NCBI RefSeq assembly: GCF_007995245.1
Contig: NZ_VCBA01000001.1
Coordinates: 449,730 to 513,729 of the forward strand
Length of the DNA stretch: 64,000 nt
Direction of reading: 5' to 3'
DNA from: Tateyamaria sp. syn59
Lineage (GTDB): Bacteria > Pseudomonadota > Alphaproteobacteria > Rhodobacterales > Rhodobacteraceae
How positions within the stretch are numbered: the stretch's first letter is position 1; each line of letters begins with the position of its first letter. Below, one piece after another: positions 55,483 through 63,580 of this stretch. Both the position numbers and the translations under genes were made by a program. Under the pieces are notes generated by a model. The model did not search any database, had not been told where the DNA came from, and worked only from the letters and a program-made list of their open reading frames with translations.

Positions 55483-55715
55483 TTGGTTGATTGGTGGTTA
55501 ATGGTCCGCGCGGGCAACGAATGTTGTTTTCCATGCGCTTTGAGTTCAAGATCGTTCGATAGATCTCTGAAAATGAATTATTTTTATCGTCCGTAGGTTC
55601 GGTGACATCTATGCACCACCCGCACACCCGGTGTGCAGCCCATGTACACCGGCCTTGTGTTCGTTGGCCGGAGAGCGACCGGATGTGGTATCCGGCAGAG
55701 CTTGGTCTTTGATGG
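55483..55715. other. Gene-free stretch with several hairpins, possible small RNA or 3' leader
   Basis: No credible coding frame. An AT-rich patch (55569-55590) follows a TTCA.AGATC/GATCT.TGAA hairpin at 55545-55571. Then comes a cluster of CCGG hairpins: CCGGTGT/ACACCGG (55628-55634, 55646-55652), CCGGCC/GGCCGG (55649-55654, 55666-55671) and CCGGAT/ATCCGG (55679-55684, 55690-55695). The first two share bases 55649-55652 and exclude each other. It could be a small RNA, or a processed 3' region of the DUF4112 transcript. Confidence 0.4.
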
Positions 55716-56093
55716 TTAAGAGGACGTGGCCCTACCATCCGGTGCTGGCTCCGGGTGTCGTTCAAAATACCTTCGCAACAGGGCCACGTTGCGGGTGTTG
55801 GCTTTCCAGCCGATGTCGAAGAGGTCGCCGACGAGGGGGATGGATCCGATCAACGCGTCGATGCCGATATTGCCCATCATGCGCGCCTTAAGGACACCGG
55901 GCGTGCCCATTCTGTGCGCTTGCAATACGATGTAGCCTGCGGGGCCCAAAGCTACGGCATCACCGATGCCGGGGATCAGGCCCAGAATGCTGTCCCAGCC
56001 GACCTGCACGCCGACAATGGGCAAGCGCGCCGCCCGGTCCATGGTCCGGGCGACGCGGTCAAGATGGTCAAGCCGCGCCTGACGATCAGGCAT
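55716..56093 (-). CDS. DUF4112 membrane protein
   Basis: 125 residues. The family core is LPIVGVQVGWDSILGLIPGIGDAVALGP and IGSIPLVGDLFDIGWKANTRN, with two hydrophobic hairpin-like segments. Function unknown. It overlaps the YqaE/Pmp3 gene by 8 bp, so they are expressed together. Confidence 0.88.
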   Translation of the reverse strand: MPDRQARLDHLDRVARTMDRAARLPIVGVQVGWDSILGLIPGIGDAVALGPAGYIVLQAHRMGTPGVLKARMMGNIGIDALIGSIPLVGDLFDIGWKANTRNVALLRRYFERHPEPAPDGRATSS

Positions 56094-56256
56094 GTTCCGG
56101 GGTGCGTGCGATGACCCAGACGGCGTGCACGATACCAGGGATGTAGCCCAGAAGGGTCAGCAGGATGTTGATCCAGAAGTGTTTGCCGATGCCCACCTGC
56201 AGGAACACGCCCAGCGGCGGCAGAATGACGGCGAGGATGATGCGGATCAGGTCCAT
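56086..56256 (-). CDS. YqaE/Pmp3-family small membrane protein
   Basis: 56 residues from ATG 56256. Two membrane helices: IIRIILAVILPPLGVFLQVG-type first helix (here LIRIILAVILPPLGVFLQVG) and FWINILLTLLGYIPGIVHAV second. Pmp3/YqaE proteins affect membrane potential and are often stress-induced. AAAGGACGAC lies upstream of the start on the minus strand. Confidence 0.92.
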   Translation of the reverse strand: MDLIRIILAVILPPLGVFLQVGIGKHFWINILLTLLGYIPGIVHAVWVIARTPEHA

Positions 56257-56327
56257 GATGTCGTCCTTTCGGTTGTGCTGCATTTGCACAATCAACCGGG
56301 CGACGGCGGCAGAAGTTCCCAAAAATG

Positions 56328-56657
56328 TCAGGTTTTGGCGATTACGCCGATCTCGTCCAGCGCGCGTTCGAAGGCGCTGAGATCGGTGTCGAAGGCCTGT
56401 GCCTTGATCTGATCAAAGCGTTTCCTCAGGGCCTTTTTCTCGTCGCCCTTGCAGTCGTTCCAGGGTCGACCCTGCAGCCCCATGACCAGTACATAGTAGC
56501 CAATGAAATGCGGGCGCATCCCGCTGCGCAGCAGGCGGGCGTAGGTTTCGTCCGCGCCGAGCGTGCGGAGGGTTTCGGCATCGTGAATGCCCGCCTTGGC
56601 ACAGGCAGCGTCCATGGCCGGGCCAAGGTTGCGGATGGAGGACACAGGCTCGCTCAT
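56328..56657 (-). CDS. TfoX C-terminal-domain protein
   Basis: 109 residues: SSIRNLGPAMDAACAKAGIH and ETLRTLGADETYARLLRSGM are the TfoX C-terminal (helix-hairpin-helix-like) domain, then LVMGLQGRPWNDCKGDEKKA. The N-terminal TfoX domain of competence regulators is absent, so a competence role is not implied. Confidence 0.88.
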   Translation of the reverse strand: MSEPVSSIRNLGPAMDAACAKAGIHDAETLRTLGADETYARLLRSGMRPHFIGYYVLVMGLQGRPWNDCKGDEKKALRKRFDQIKAQAFDTDLSAFERALDEIGVIAKT

Positions 56658-56698
56658 GCCGCGACCATATCCAGCCGTCTTCGCGCTGTCACGCCGCC

Positions 56699-56803
56699 TT
56701 AGATGCTGGCGTAATCCGTGATCACCGGGGCCGGTTTGGCCTCTTTCTTGGGTTGCGGTTGCGGCGGTTGTTGAGCCGCTTCGGGGCGTGGTTTGCTCGA
56801 CAT
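56699..56803 (-). CDS. 34-residue Pro/Gln/Lys-rich peptide
   Basis: Short open frame with a strong ribosome site (AAGAGG seven bases before ATG 56803). It begins MSSKPRPEAAQQPPQPQPKK and ends APVITDYASI. It has no hydrophobic segment, so it should be cytosolic and disordered. No family is recognised. It stands alone between the TfoX-like gene and the epimerase gene on the same strand. A chance frame is possible, but site and spacing are good. Confidence 0.45.
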   Translation of the reverse strand: MSSKPRPEAAQQPPQPQPKKEAKPAPVITDYASI

Positions 56804-56900
56804 TTCGTTACCTCTTACGTTTTGTCACTGGCCGCGAACAGGATGCGACCCCATCACCCCAGCACGGGTCTGTGCCGAAGGCATGGCTGAAATGTGGCAA

Positions 56901-57830
56901 TTATGTGGCGCGTTTAGGCGGCGATGTCAGTGTATATGTCGTGATCTGCACGTAAGGGTGATCCGGCGTTACGATGACATTTGGGAAATGCGTGTGGTTG
57001 ACGGCGTCGGGCCAGCCCTGCGGTTCCAGCGCGATGCCCGCGAGGGGGGCAATGTTCGCCTGCGGGATCTCGGGCAGGAACGCGCCGGAATAGGCTTGCA
57101 GCCCCGGTTCCGTGCTGTCGATACGCAGGGTGCAGTGCGCGGTGCGCAGCTCGGCCATTGGGCGTGGCTCTGCGGCGGGCGCCGTGGATATGCAGAAATT
57201 ATGATCTGTATCTTTGTCGATGGGACGCGGCGTACGGTGATCGAACGGGGTGCCCGCGACGTCCGCGACATCGCCCGTGGGTAGGTTGCTTGCGTCTGTG
57301 GGCAGGTAGTGGTCTGCATGGATGCGCAGGCTGTGACCGCCCGTGACCCGCCAGTAGGGGTGATGCGCGATGGAGGCGGGCGTGGGCGCGTCCGTGGTCA
57401 TTGTGATGCGCAGCGTCAGGGTGTTCGACGCGAGTTTGAACGTGACCGACACGTCCCGGTTGCCGGGCAGGCCGCCATGGCCATCGGGCAGGTGGCAGGT
57501 GAACGTCAGTGTAGCGTTGTCCGGTCCGCATGGCGTCCATTGCGTCCGGTCGAGCCCCTCAGGCCCGCTGTGCAGCGCCGTGATCCCGTTTTCGTTGCAG
57601 GGCATTTGGTGAATGGCGGTGCCCGTGGGCACCTTGCCGCCGCGCACCCGGTTCGCCAAAGGCCCTACGATGGTGCCCCCGTATGCGTCACGCAGGGCCG
57701 AGGTGATGGCGTCATCCGCGTCGAGGATCAGGTTTGGTCCGCCATCGAGGTGCAGGCGGCGCATCCGTGCGCCATCGGAGTCGAAGGTGGCCGTGAGCCT
57801 GTCGTTCCGGATCGTGTGGGTCGTCGTCAT
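56901..57830 (-). CDS. galM: Aldose 1-epimerase
   Basis: Interconverts alpha and beta anomers of aldoses. 309 residues, beta-sandwich. NRVRGGKVPTGTAI, the catalytic His regions ALHSGPEGLDRTQW and SIAHHPYWRVTGG, and the late Glu in GIALEPQGWPDAVNH are present. The sugar specificity is not evident and no sugar operon is near. Confidence 0.9.
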   Translation of the reverse strand: MTTTHTIRNDRLTATFDSDGARMRRLHLDGGPNLILDADDAITSALRDAYGGTIVGPLANRVRGGKVPTGTAIHQMPCNENGITALHSGPEGLDRTQWTPCGPDNATLTFTCHLPDGHGGLPGNRDVSVTFKLASNTLTLRITMTTDAPTPASIAHHPYWRVTGGHSLRIHADHYLPTDASNLPTGDVADVAGTPFDHRTPRPIDKDTDHNFCISTAPAAEPRPMAELRTAHCTLRIDSTEPGLQAYSGAFLPEIPQANIAPLAGIALEPQGWPDAVNHTHFPNVIVTPDHPYVQITTYTLTSPPKRAT

Positions 57831-57877
57831 CGCCGCACCATGGCGCAGGTCTTTTGCCCATGCAAACGGGTCTGTGC

Positions 57878-58333
57878 CTAGAGGTCGTAGCGTTTACAGA
57901 CCAGCCCGTCGGGCTCGCGGTAAGTGCGGAAGCCCATGGCTTCGTAATAGGCTTGACCCTCGGCATTGGTGGCGCCGATGGAGGCGTCGATGAAGGCCAG
58001 ACCGGCCTCGCGCGCTGCTTGCCTTGTGATAGGGAACAGCGTGCGTCCGACACCGCGCCGCGCGGCCGCGGGGGCGATATGGGTGCCGATAACGCCCCAG
58101 CCAGGCTCGACCCCCCATTGGTTGCCGGGTGTTGCGAGGCTCAGGGCCTGGAAGCCGAGGATGGTGTCGTCTTCTTCCGCCACGGTGAGGCGGATCCTGT
58201 TTTCGCCGAGGATGTAGTAGTTGCGCACGTGGTCGGGATCGTCCGGGCTGGTGCGTTTGCCCAAGGCGGTCAGTTCCTGCAGGAACGCGCTCATCTGCTC
58301 CACGTCGTCGAGTGTGCCGTCCCGTGTGATCAT
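57878..58333 (-). CDS. GNAT-family N-acetyltransferase
   Basis: 151 residues. Acetyl-CoA motif THIAPAAARRGVGRTLFPIT, followed by AGLAFIDASIGATNAEGQAY and YEAMGFRTYREPDG. Resembles phosphinothricin-acetyltransferase-like GNATs, but substrate is unknown. It diverges from the class IV aminotransferase gene. Confidence 0.87.
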   Translation of the reverse strand: MITRDGTLDDVEQMSAFLQELTALGKRTSPDDPDHVRNYYILGENRIRLTVAEEDDTILGFQALSLATPGNQWGVEPGWGVIGTHIAPAAARRGVGRTLFPITRQAAREAGLAFIDASIGATNAEGQAYYEAMGFRTYREPDGLVCKRYDL

Positions 58334-58427
58334 CCGTGCGCGCTCCCTTACTGCCGTGTTGTGACAAGACCTACGCCAAATGTGCGGGGAAGTTCAAAGC
58401 CGTTGTCGGCCCTTGTGCGGGTCCGCG

Positions 58428-58444
58428 CCGTGATGGCATCACGG
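58428..58444. promoter_or_regulatory. Inverted repeat before the class IV aminotransferase gene
   Basis: Perfect arms CCGTGAT (58428-58434) and ATCACGG (58438-58444), spacer GGC, six bases before the AAGGAG ribosome site. Either an operator or a leader hairpin. Confidence 0.35.
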
Positions 58445-58462
58445 TACGGTAAGGAGTGCGCG

Positions 58463-59380
58463 ATGACCGAAAAACCCATTTCCACCCACGATGCGGTGGC
58501 CGACGACCGCAACGATCACATCCTGATCTATGTCGATGGCCAGATTGTGCCGCGCGATCAGGCGGTTGTGTCGGTCTATGACAGCGGCTTTATGCTGGGG
58601 GATGGCATCTGGGAGGGGCTGCGGCTCTATGACGGGCATATCCCCTTCTTTGACGATCATCTCGACCGGCTGTTCGAGGCGGCGGCTTATACCGAGATTG
58701 ACATTGGGCTGGATCGTGACGCGCTGAAGGCTGCTGTGTGGAAAACATTGCAAGCCAATGACATGCACACGGATGTTCATGTGCGGCTGATGGTGACGCG
58801 CGGTCGCAAGGCCAAGCCGTTCCAGCACCCGCATCTGAGCCTTTGGGGGTCCACCATCGTGATCATCGCCGAGCATTCGAAGCCGGATGAGAGCGTGGTG
58901 GAGCGCGGCATCCGCCTGCACACGGTGCCGCACCACCGAGGTCTTCCGTTGACGCAGGATGCCAAGCTGAACTCGCATTCCAAGCTGAACTGCATCATCG
59001 CCCTGAACCATGCGGTGCGGGCGGGCGCAGACGAGGCGCTGATGCTCGACCCGTTCGGCTTCGTGAACACGACCAATGCCTGCAACTTCTTCATCGTGAA
59101 GAAAGGGGCGGTTTGGACCTCGACCGGGGACTATTGCATGAACGGGATCACGAGGGCCAAGGTCATCGACCTGTGCCGGGCCGAGGGGATCCCGGTGTTC
59201 GAGCGGAACTATTCGCTGGTCGACACCTACAGTGCAGACGAGGCGTTCCTGACCGGCACCTTCGGGGCGCAGACCCCAGTGTTCGAGATTGACGGGCGGG
59301 TGATCGGCGGTGGCGTGGCCGGGCCGGTGTTTCTACGGCTGCGCGCAGCCTACAAGGCGCTGATCGCGTCGGGTGTGTGA
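58463..59380 (+). CDS. Class IV aminotransferase (branched-chain/D-amino-acid type)
   Basis: PLP enzyme of 305 residues from ATG 58463 (AAGGAG upstream). Fold-type IV signatures: VSVYDSGFMLGDGIWEGLRL, the catalytic Lys in NSHSKLNCIIALNHAVRAG, DEALMLDPFGFVNTTNACNF and the phosphate-binding TGTFGAQTPVFEIDG. It could act as IlvE-like, D-alanine or 4-amino-4-deoxychorismate lyase-like; residues do not decide. Monocistronic, followed by a tRNA-Asn gene on the opposite strand. Confidence 0.9.
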   Translation: MTEKPISTHDAVADDRNDHILIYVDGQIVPRDQAVVSVYDSGFMLGDGIWEGLRLYDGHIPFFDDHLDRLFEAAAYTEIDIGLDRDALKAAVWKTLQANDMHTDVHVRLMVTRGRKAKPFQHPHLSLWGSTIVIIAEHSKPDESVVERGIRLHTVPHHRGLPLTQDAKLNSHSKLNCIIALNHAVRAGADEALMLDPFGFVNTTNACNFFIVKKGAVWTSTGDYCMNGITRAKVIDLCRAEGIPVFERNYSLVDTYSADEAFLTGTFGAQTPVFEIDGRVIGGGVAGPVFLRLRAAYKALIASGV

Positions 59381-59387
59381 AGGAAAT

Positions 59388-59462
59388 TGGCTCCGGCGGT
59401 AGGGATCGAACCTACGACCAATTGATTAACAGTCAACTGCTCTACCGCTGAGCTACGCCGGA
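59388..59462 (-). tRNA. tRNA-Asn (GTT)
   Basis: Full cloverleaf on the minus strand: acceptor TCCGGCG/CGCCGGA, D-arm TAGCTCAGCGGTAGAGCA, anticodon loop CTGTTAA with anticodon GTT (59430-59428), T-loop GGTTCGATCC, discriminator G, and CCA encoded in the DNA. Confidence 0.98.
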
Positions 59463-59542
59463 ACGGTTTGTGCCGTATAGCAAGGGCGATTCAGGTCGTC
59501 CAGAGGGATTTGCGCAGTGGACGGGAAAAATTTCACGCGCCT

Positions 59543-60454
59543 TCAGAGGCGGGCAAAGCGGGCGTCTGCGCTGAGCAGGTCCAGCGGTTGAACCTGTGAT
59601 TTTCCCATCAGATCAATGAGATGCGCCAAAACATTGCGCGTCGCTGCGGGCAGCAGGGCGGGCGGTGTGTCGGTGTAGACGGTGTGGGCAATCTCGGCTG
59701 CGGTTGCCGGGCCTGCGGCGAGGGCGCCCAGGATGGCCGCTTCGCGCGCCATCCGGTGATCCACAAGCCATCTCAGCCGTGCGTGCGGATTGGCAATCGG
59801 CGCGCCGTGGCCGGGGTAGAAGATCCGCCAGTCGCGCGCCATCAGCGTCGCACAGGACGCCATGAAATCCGTCAGATCGCCGTCGGGCGGGGACACAAGC
59901 GAGCTGGCCCAGCCCATCACGTGATCCGCGGTCAGGCACGCGTCGCCCAGGCTAAGGCTGATGTGATTGCCCAGATGGCCGGGTGTGTGGATCACGTCAA
60001 GCTGCCATCCATCGCCCGTGATCACGTCGCCATCCGCGACGATCTGGTCGGGGGCAAAGCGCGTGTCGATGCCTTCGCCGCTGCCACAAAGCCCGGCATC
60101 GGCAAGGCGCTGCATCACCGCGCTGCGCCCCGCCTGCGCATCGCCGAAGGCGAGCACCGGCGCGCCGGTTGCCTGCGCCAGCGGGCGGGCGAGGGGGGAA
60201 TGATCCAGATGACTGTGGGTCACGACAATATGCGTGACATGCTGGTCCGGTTTCACTGCGCTTAGGATGGCGTTCAGATGCGCTGTATTATCAGGCCCCG
60301 GATCAATCACGGCCAGTCCGGTCGTCCCCACCAGATAGGTGTTGGTGCCGCGATAGGTCATGGGCGAGGGGTTGGGCGCCACGATCCGGCGCAGGCCCGG
60401 CTCCAGCACCTCTGCCACGCCGATCGGCGGATCAAAATCATCTGGCGGCTGCAT
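59543..60454 (-). CDS. MBL-fold metallo-hydrolase (LACTB2-like)
   Basis: 303 residues from ATG 60454. Metallo-beta-lactamase fold: VVTHSHLDHSPLA (HxHxDH), HTPGHLGNHISLSLG, LTADHVMGWASSL and IFYPGHGAPI supply the two-metal site. The C-terminal ~80 residues (REAAILGALAAGPATAAEIA onward) form a winged-helix-like extension typical of LACTB2-like ribonuclease/hydrolases. The frame continues upstream for 520 codons but that part is antisense to the histidine kinase. The physiological substrate is unknown. Confidence 0.93.
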   Translation of the reverse strand: MQPPDDFDPPIGVAEVLEPGLRRIVAPNPSPMTYRGTNTYLVGTTGLAVIDPGPDNTAHLNAILSAVKPDQHVTHIVVTHSHLDHSPLARPLAQATGAPVLAFGDAQAGRSAVMQRLADAGLCGSGEGIDTRFAPDQIVADGDVITGDGWQLDVIHTPGHLGNHISLSLGDACLTADHVMGWASSLVSPPDGDLTDFMASCATLMARDWRIFYPGHGAPIANPHARLRWLVDHRMAREAAILGALAAGPATAAEIAHTVYTDTPPALLPAATRNVLAHLIDLMGKSQVQPLDLLSADARFARL

Positions 60455-60496
60455 GGCGTCTTTCGTCCCCGTTCCCGGCCCGATAGGGTCTAGCCC

Positions 60497-61816
60497 ATGT
60501 CCTTTGCCTGGCTCAAACACTATATGCCGCGCGGCATCTATGCGCGGGCGGCGCTGATCCTGCTCTTGCCGGTCGTGGTGGTGCAGATCGTCGTCTCTGT
60601 CCTCTTTGCCCAACGCCATTTCGAAGGGGTGACCGTGCAGATGGCCGACACGGTCGAACGTGAGATCCGCCTGGTGCTGCAGGAGCTTGCGACGCTGCCA
60701 CAAGGGGCGGATATCCAGTTTGCCGTGGCAGATATCACGGACCCGCTGGATATGCTGGTCGAACGCATTCCCGAAGACGACCTGACCGCCCCCAATACGC
60801 GGGATTGGGACGATTTTTCGGGCCGCGTCGTGATCCGCCGCCTGAGCGAGCAGGTGCCCGAGATCCAGTCCTTTGATCTTGCCGGTACTGCCACGGTGCG
60901 TCTGGCCGTTGCCTCGCCTGCGGGCCCTGTCGCCATCACCTTCGACCGGCGGCGCATCTCGGCCCGCAACCCGCACCAGCTGCTTGTTTACATGGTGTTT
61001 TTCTCGGTCCTGACGACGATGGTCTCCTTCATCTACCTGCGCAACCAGCTGCGGCCCATCCGCCGTCTGGCCCGCGCCGCCGAGGCATTCGGGCGCGGGC
61101 GCAACATGCCGTTCACCCCGGCCGGGGCGACCGAACTCCGGGCCGCGGGCACCGCCTTTGTCGACATGCGCAACCGGATCGAGCGGCAGATCGAAACCCG
61201 CACGCTGATGCTGTCGGGGGTCAGCCATGATCTGCGCACACCGCTCACCCGGATGCGCCTGTCGCTGTCGATGCTCGACGACGATGACCGCGCGGCACTT
61301 GAACAGGACGTGGACGACATGCAGGGCATGATCGACGCCTTTCTCGACTTCGCCAAAGGGGATGGGGAGGGTGAGCCGGAGCGCACCGATCCTATCGCAC
61401 TCGCCACTACAGTGGTCGAGGACGCGCAGCGCGCGGGCCAGCCGGTGACGCTCGCCGAGGTGGAGGGCGAGGGCACCGTCCGCCTGCGCCCGCTCGCCAT
61501 GCGCCGCGCGCTGGACAACCTTGTGTCCAACGCCGTGCGCTATGGTGGCAAGGCGGAGGTATCGGTGCGTGTCACCGACAAGTCCCTGCGCTTCCGGGTC
61601 GAGGATGACGGCCCCGGCATCCCCGAAGAGCAACGCGCCGACGCCCAACGCCCCTTCACCCGGCTTGATCCCGCGCGCAATCAGGACAAGGGGTCGGGCG
61701 TGGGCCTTGGCCTCGCCATTGCGACAGACATCGCACGCGGCCACGGCGGCACGCTCCGGCTTGGACACAGTAGCAAACTGGGCGGGCTGCGCGCCGACAT
61801 CGTCATCGCCCGCTGA
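60497..61816 (+). CDS. EnvZ-like sensor histidine kinase (orphan)
   Basis: 439 residues. First membrane helix ~17-37, a periplasmic domain ~38-160, second helix ~162-182, HAMP linker, H-box LSGVSHDLRTPLTRMRLSLS with H244, N-box NLVSNAVRYGG, G1 VEDDGPGIPEE and G2 GSGVGLGLAIATDIARGHGG. FTRLDPARNQDKGSGVGLGL is EnvZ-type. No response regulator gene lies next to it in the window. Divergent from the MBL gene by 42 bp. Confidence 0.93.
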   Translation: MSFAWLKHYMPRGIYARAALILLLPVVVVQIVVSVLFAQRHFEGVTVQMADTVEREIRLVLQELATLPQGADIQFAVADITDPLDMLVERIPEDDLTAPNTRDWDDFSGRVVIRRLSEQVPEIQSFDLAGTATVRLAVASPAGPVAITFDRRRISARNPHQLLVYMVFFSVLTTMVSFIYLRNQLRPIRRLARAAEAFGRGRNMPFTPAGATELRAAGTAFVDMRNRIERQIETRTLMLSGVSHDLRTPLTRMRLSLSMLDDDDRAALEQDVDDMQGMIDAFLDFAKGDGEGEPERTDPIALATTVVEDAQRAGQPVTLAEVEGEGTVRLRPLAMRRALDNLVSNAVRYGGKAEVSVRVTDKSLRFRVEDDGPGIPEEQRADAQRPFTRLDPARNQDKGSGVGLGLAIATDIARGHGGTLRLGHSSKLGGLRADIVIAR

Positions 61817-61824
61817 TCTGCCGC

Positions 61825-61845
61825 TGCGGCACGCTTGCTGCCGCA
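61825..61845 (+). terminator. Hairpin after the histidine kinase gene
   Basis: Stem TGCGGCA (61825-61831) with TGCCGCA (61839-61845), loop CGCTTGC, nine bases past the kinase stop. No T-run; weak. Confidence 0.35.
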
Positions 61846-61890
61846 CGTGATCCGTCTTTACTGGCGCAAACAGCACGAGGAGCGCCCGAA

Positions 61891-62337
61891 ATGACCCCCT
61901 ATGACATGATCCGCGACCAACTGGGCAAGGCGGTGCCCTTCGCCAACCACGTCGGTGTCGAACTGATCGAGGTCGGCGACGGGCTGGGCGTGGCCGCACT
62001 GGACCAGCGGCCAGAGACGTCAAACCACATCCAGACCCAGCACGCAGGGGCCATGTTCACACTGGGCGAGGCGGCCTCGGGCGCTGCGCTCGCGGGTGCC
62101 TTTGGCCCGATGATCTTTCAGGCGCGGCCCGTGGCCTCAGGCGCCCAGATTTCATACGTCAAGATCGCCAAAGGCCGACTTGAGGCGCATGCCAAGACCG
62201 AACGCCCGGGCCCGGAACTCGTCAAGGAACTGCAAGAGGTCGGCAAGACCGCCTTCGACATCAACGTGGACATCCGCGACAGCGACGGCGACACAGTGGT
62301 GACCATGACGGTCGGCTGGCACGTGCGCCAAGCGTAA
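61891..62337 (+). CDS. Hot-dog fold thioesterase-like protein (DUF4442)
   Basis: 148 residues. Single hot-dog domain: FANHVGVELIEVGDGLGVAA, HIQTQHAGAMFTLGEAASGA and ASGAQISYVKIAKGRLEAHA are typical of DUF4442/PaaI-like thioesterases. The ribosome site GAGGAGCG precedes ATG 61891. The acyl-CoA substrate is unknown. Confidence 0.87.
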   Translation: MTPYDMIRDQLGKAVPFANHVGVELIEVGDGLGVAALDQRPETSNHIQTQHAGAMFTLGEAASGAALAGAFGPMIFQARPVASGAQISYVKIAKGRLEAHAKTERPGPELVKELQEVGKTAFDINVDIRDSDGDTVVTMTVGWHVRQA

Positions 62338-62352
62338 GACAAGCGGCGGATA

Positions 62353-62429
62353 TGGTAGGCCCGGCAGGACTTGAACCCGCAACCAAAGCGTTATGAGCGC
62401 TCTGCTCTAACCAATTGAGCTACAGGCCC
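62353..62429 (-). tRNA. tRNA with anticodon CAT, probably tRNA-Ile2 (lysidine-modified)
   Basis: Full cloverleaf on the minus strand: acceptor GGGCCTG/CGGGCCT, D-loop CAATTGGTTAGAG, anticodon loop CTCATAA (anticodon CAT at 62395-62393), T-loop GGTTCAAGTCC, CCA encoded. The acceptor has C4-G69 and C5-G68, the pairs TilS uses to pick Ile2 over tRNA-Met, and it is not initiator-like (position 1-72 is a G-U pair, no GGG/CCC anticodon stem). Confidence 0.9.
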
Positions 62430-62533
62430 GCCATGCGTGATGCGTATGCGGCACGCGCGGTGGCGTCAAGACGTCCGTTGCGCCGGGCCGCGCGTTGGTC
62501 TAGCAGGTGCGCAACCAGCGGACGGGGACAGTG

Positions 62534-63580
62534 ATGGCGCAGGGCAAGAACGGAATGACATACGCCGATGCGGGCGTCGATATCGACGCGGGCAACGCGC
62601 TTGTGGACCGCATTAAACCGGCGGCGGCGGCCACGAAACGGCCCGGCGTCGCCTCTGGTCTGGGCGGCTTTGGCGGGCTCTTTGATCTGAAAGCGGCGGG
62701 TTTTGTCGATCCGGTTCTGGTCGCGGCCACTGATGGCGTGGGCACCAAGCTGCGCATCGCCATCGATACCGGCAATGTGGATGGCGTCGGCGTCGATCTG
62801 GTCGCCATGTGCGTGAACGATCTGGTCTGCCAGGGCGCCGAGCCGCTGTTTTTCCTCGACTATTTCGCCACCGGCAAGCTGGAGCTGGATCAGGCTGCCC
62901 GCATTATCGAAGGGATCGCACGCGGCTGCGAAGCCTCGGGCTGCGCCCTGATCGGGGGAGAGACGGCAGAGATGCCGGGCATGTACCCGCCGGGTGATTT
63001 CGACCTTGCAGGCTTCTCCGTCGGCGCGATGGAGCGGGGCACCGTCTTGCCCGCGGATGTGGCCGAGGGCGATGTTCTGCTGGGCCTAGCCTCGGACGGC
63101 GTGCATTCCAACGGCTATTCGCTTGTGCGCAAAATCGTCGAAACCTCAGGTCTGGGATGGGACGATGCCTGTCCATGGGGTGAGGGCACGCTGGGCGCGG
63201 CGCTGCTGACCCCAACGCGGCTCTATGTCAAAGCGTCCTTGGCCGCGATCAAGGCAGGCGGCGTACACGGCTTTGCCCACATCACCGGCGGCGGGCTGAC
63301 GGAAAACCTGCCGCGCGTGCTGCCCGAGGGCCTGGGCGTGACGGTCGACCTCGACATGTGGGTGCTGCCGCCCGTGTTCCAGTGGCTGGCATCGCAGGGT
63401 GGCATGGATCAGGCCGAAATGCTCAAGACCTTCAACGCAGGCATCGGCATGGTCGTGGTCGCGGACGCAGCCTCAGAGGCGGACGTGACCGCAGCACTTG
63501 AGGCCGAAGGCCAGACCGTCACCCGCATCGGCAGCGTGGGCGCGGGGCAGGGCGTCACCTACACCGGGTCCCTTCTTTGA
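62534..63580 (+). CDS. purM: Phosphoribosylformylglycinamidine cyclo-ligase
   Basis: Purine synthesis step 5: FGAM to AIR with ATP. 348 residues from ATG 62534 (GGGGA upstream; an upstream GTG at 62507 is less likely). [67 protein letters not shown] and [10 protein letters not shown] are diagnostic. It overlaps the purN start by 4 bp. Confidence 0.97.
   Translation: MAQGKNGMTYADAGVDIDAGNALVDRIKPAAAATKRPGVASGLGGFGGLFDLKAAGFVDPVLVAATDGVGTKLRIAIDTGNVDGVGVDLVAMCVNDLVCQGAEPLFFLDYFATGKLELDQAARIIEGIARGCEASGCALIGGETAEMPGMYPPGDFDLAGFSVGAMERGTVLPADVAEGDVLLGLASDGVHSNGYSLVRKIVETSGLGWDDACPWGEGTLGAALLTPTRLYVKASLAAIKAGGVHGFAHITGGGLTENLPRVLPEGLGVTVDLDMWVLPPVFQWLASQGGMDQAEMLKTFNAGIGMVVVADAASEADVTAALEAEGQTVTRIGSVGAGQGVTYTGSLL

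Noticed and set aside
55415-55765. 116-codon minus-strand frame downstream of ndk
   Set aside because: It runs over the ndk terminator and hairpins, has no recognisable motif and overlaps the DUF4112 gene end.
56328-56657. Natural competence regulator TfoX/Sxy
   Set aside because: Only the C-terminal domain is present and no competence genes are nearby.
60455-62023. 520-codon upstream extension of the MBL-fold frame (826 codons in all), minus strand
   Set aside because: It is antisense to the histidine kinase and thioesterase genes, is His/Gly/Arg-rich without domains, and the MBL protein has a natural ATG at 60454.
62353-62429. CAT tRNA as elongator or initiator tRNA-Met
   Set aside because: Acceptor pairs C4-G69 and C5-G68 and the overall sequence fit tRNA-Ile2; initiator features are missing.
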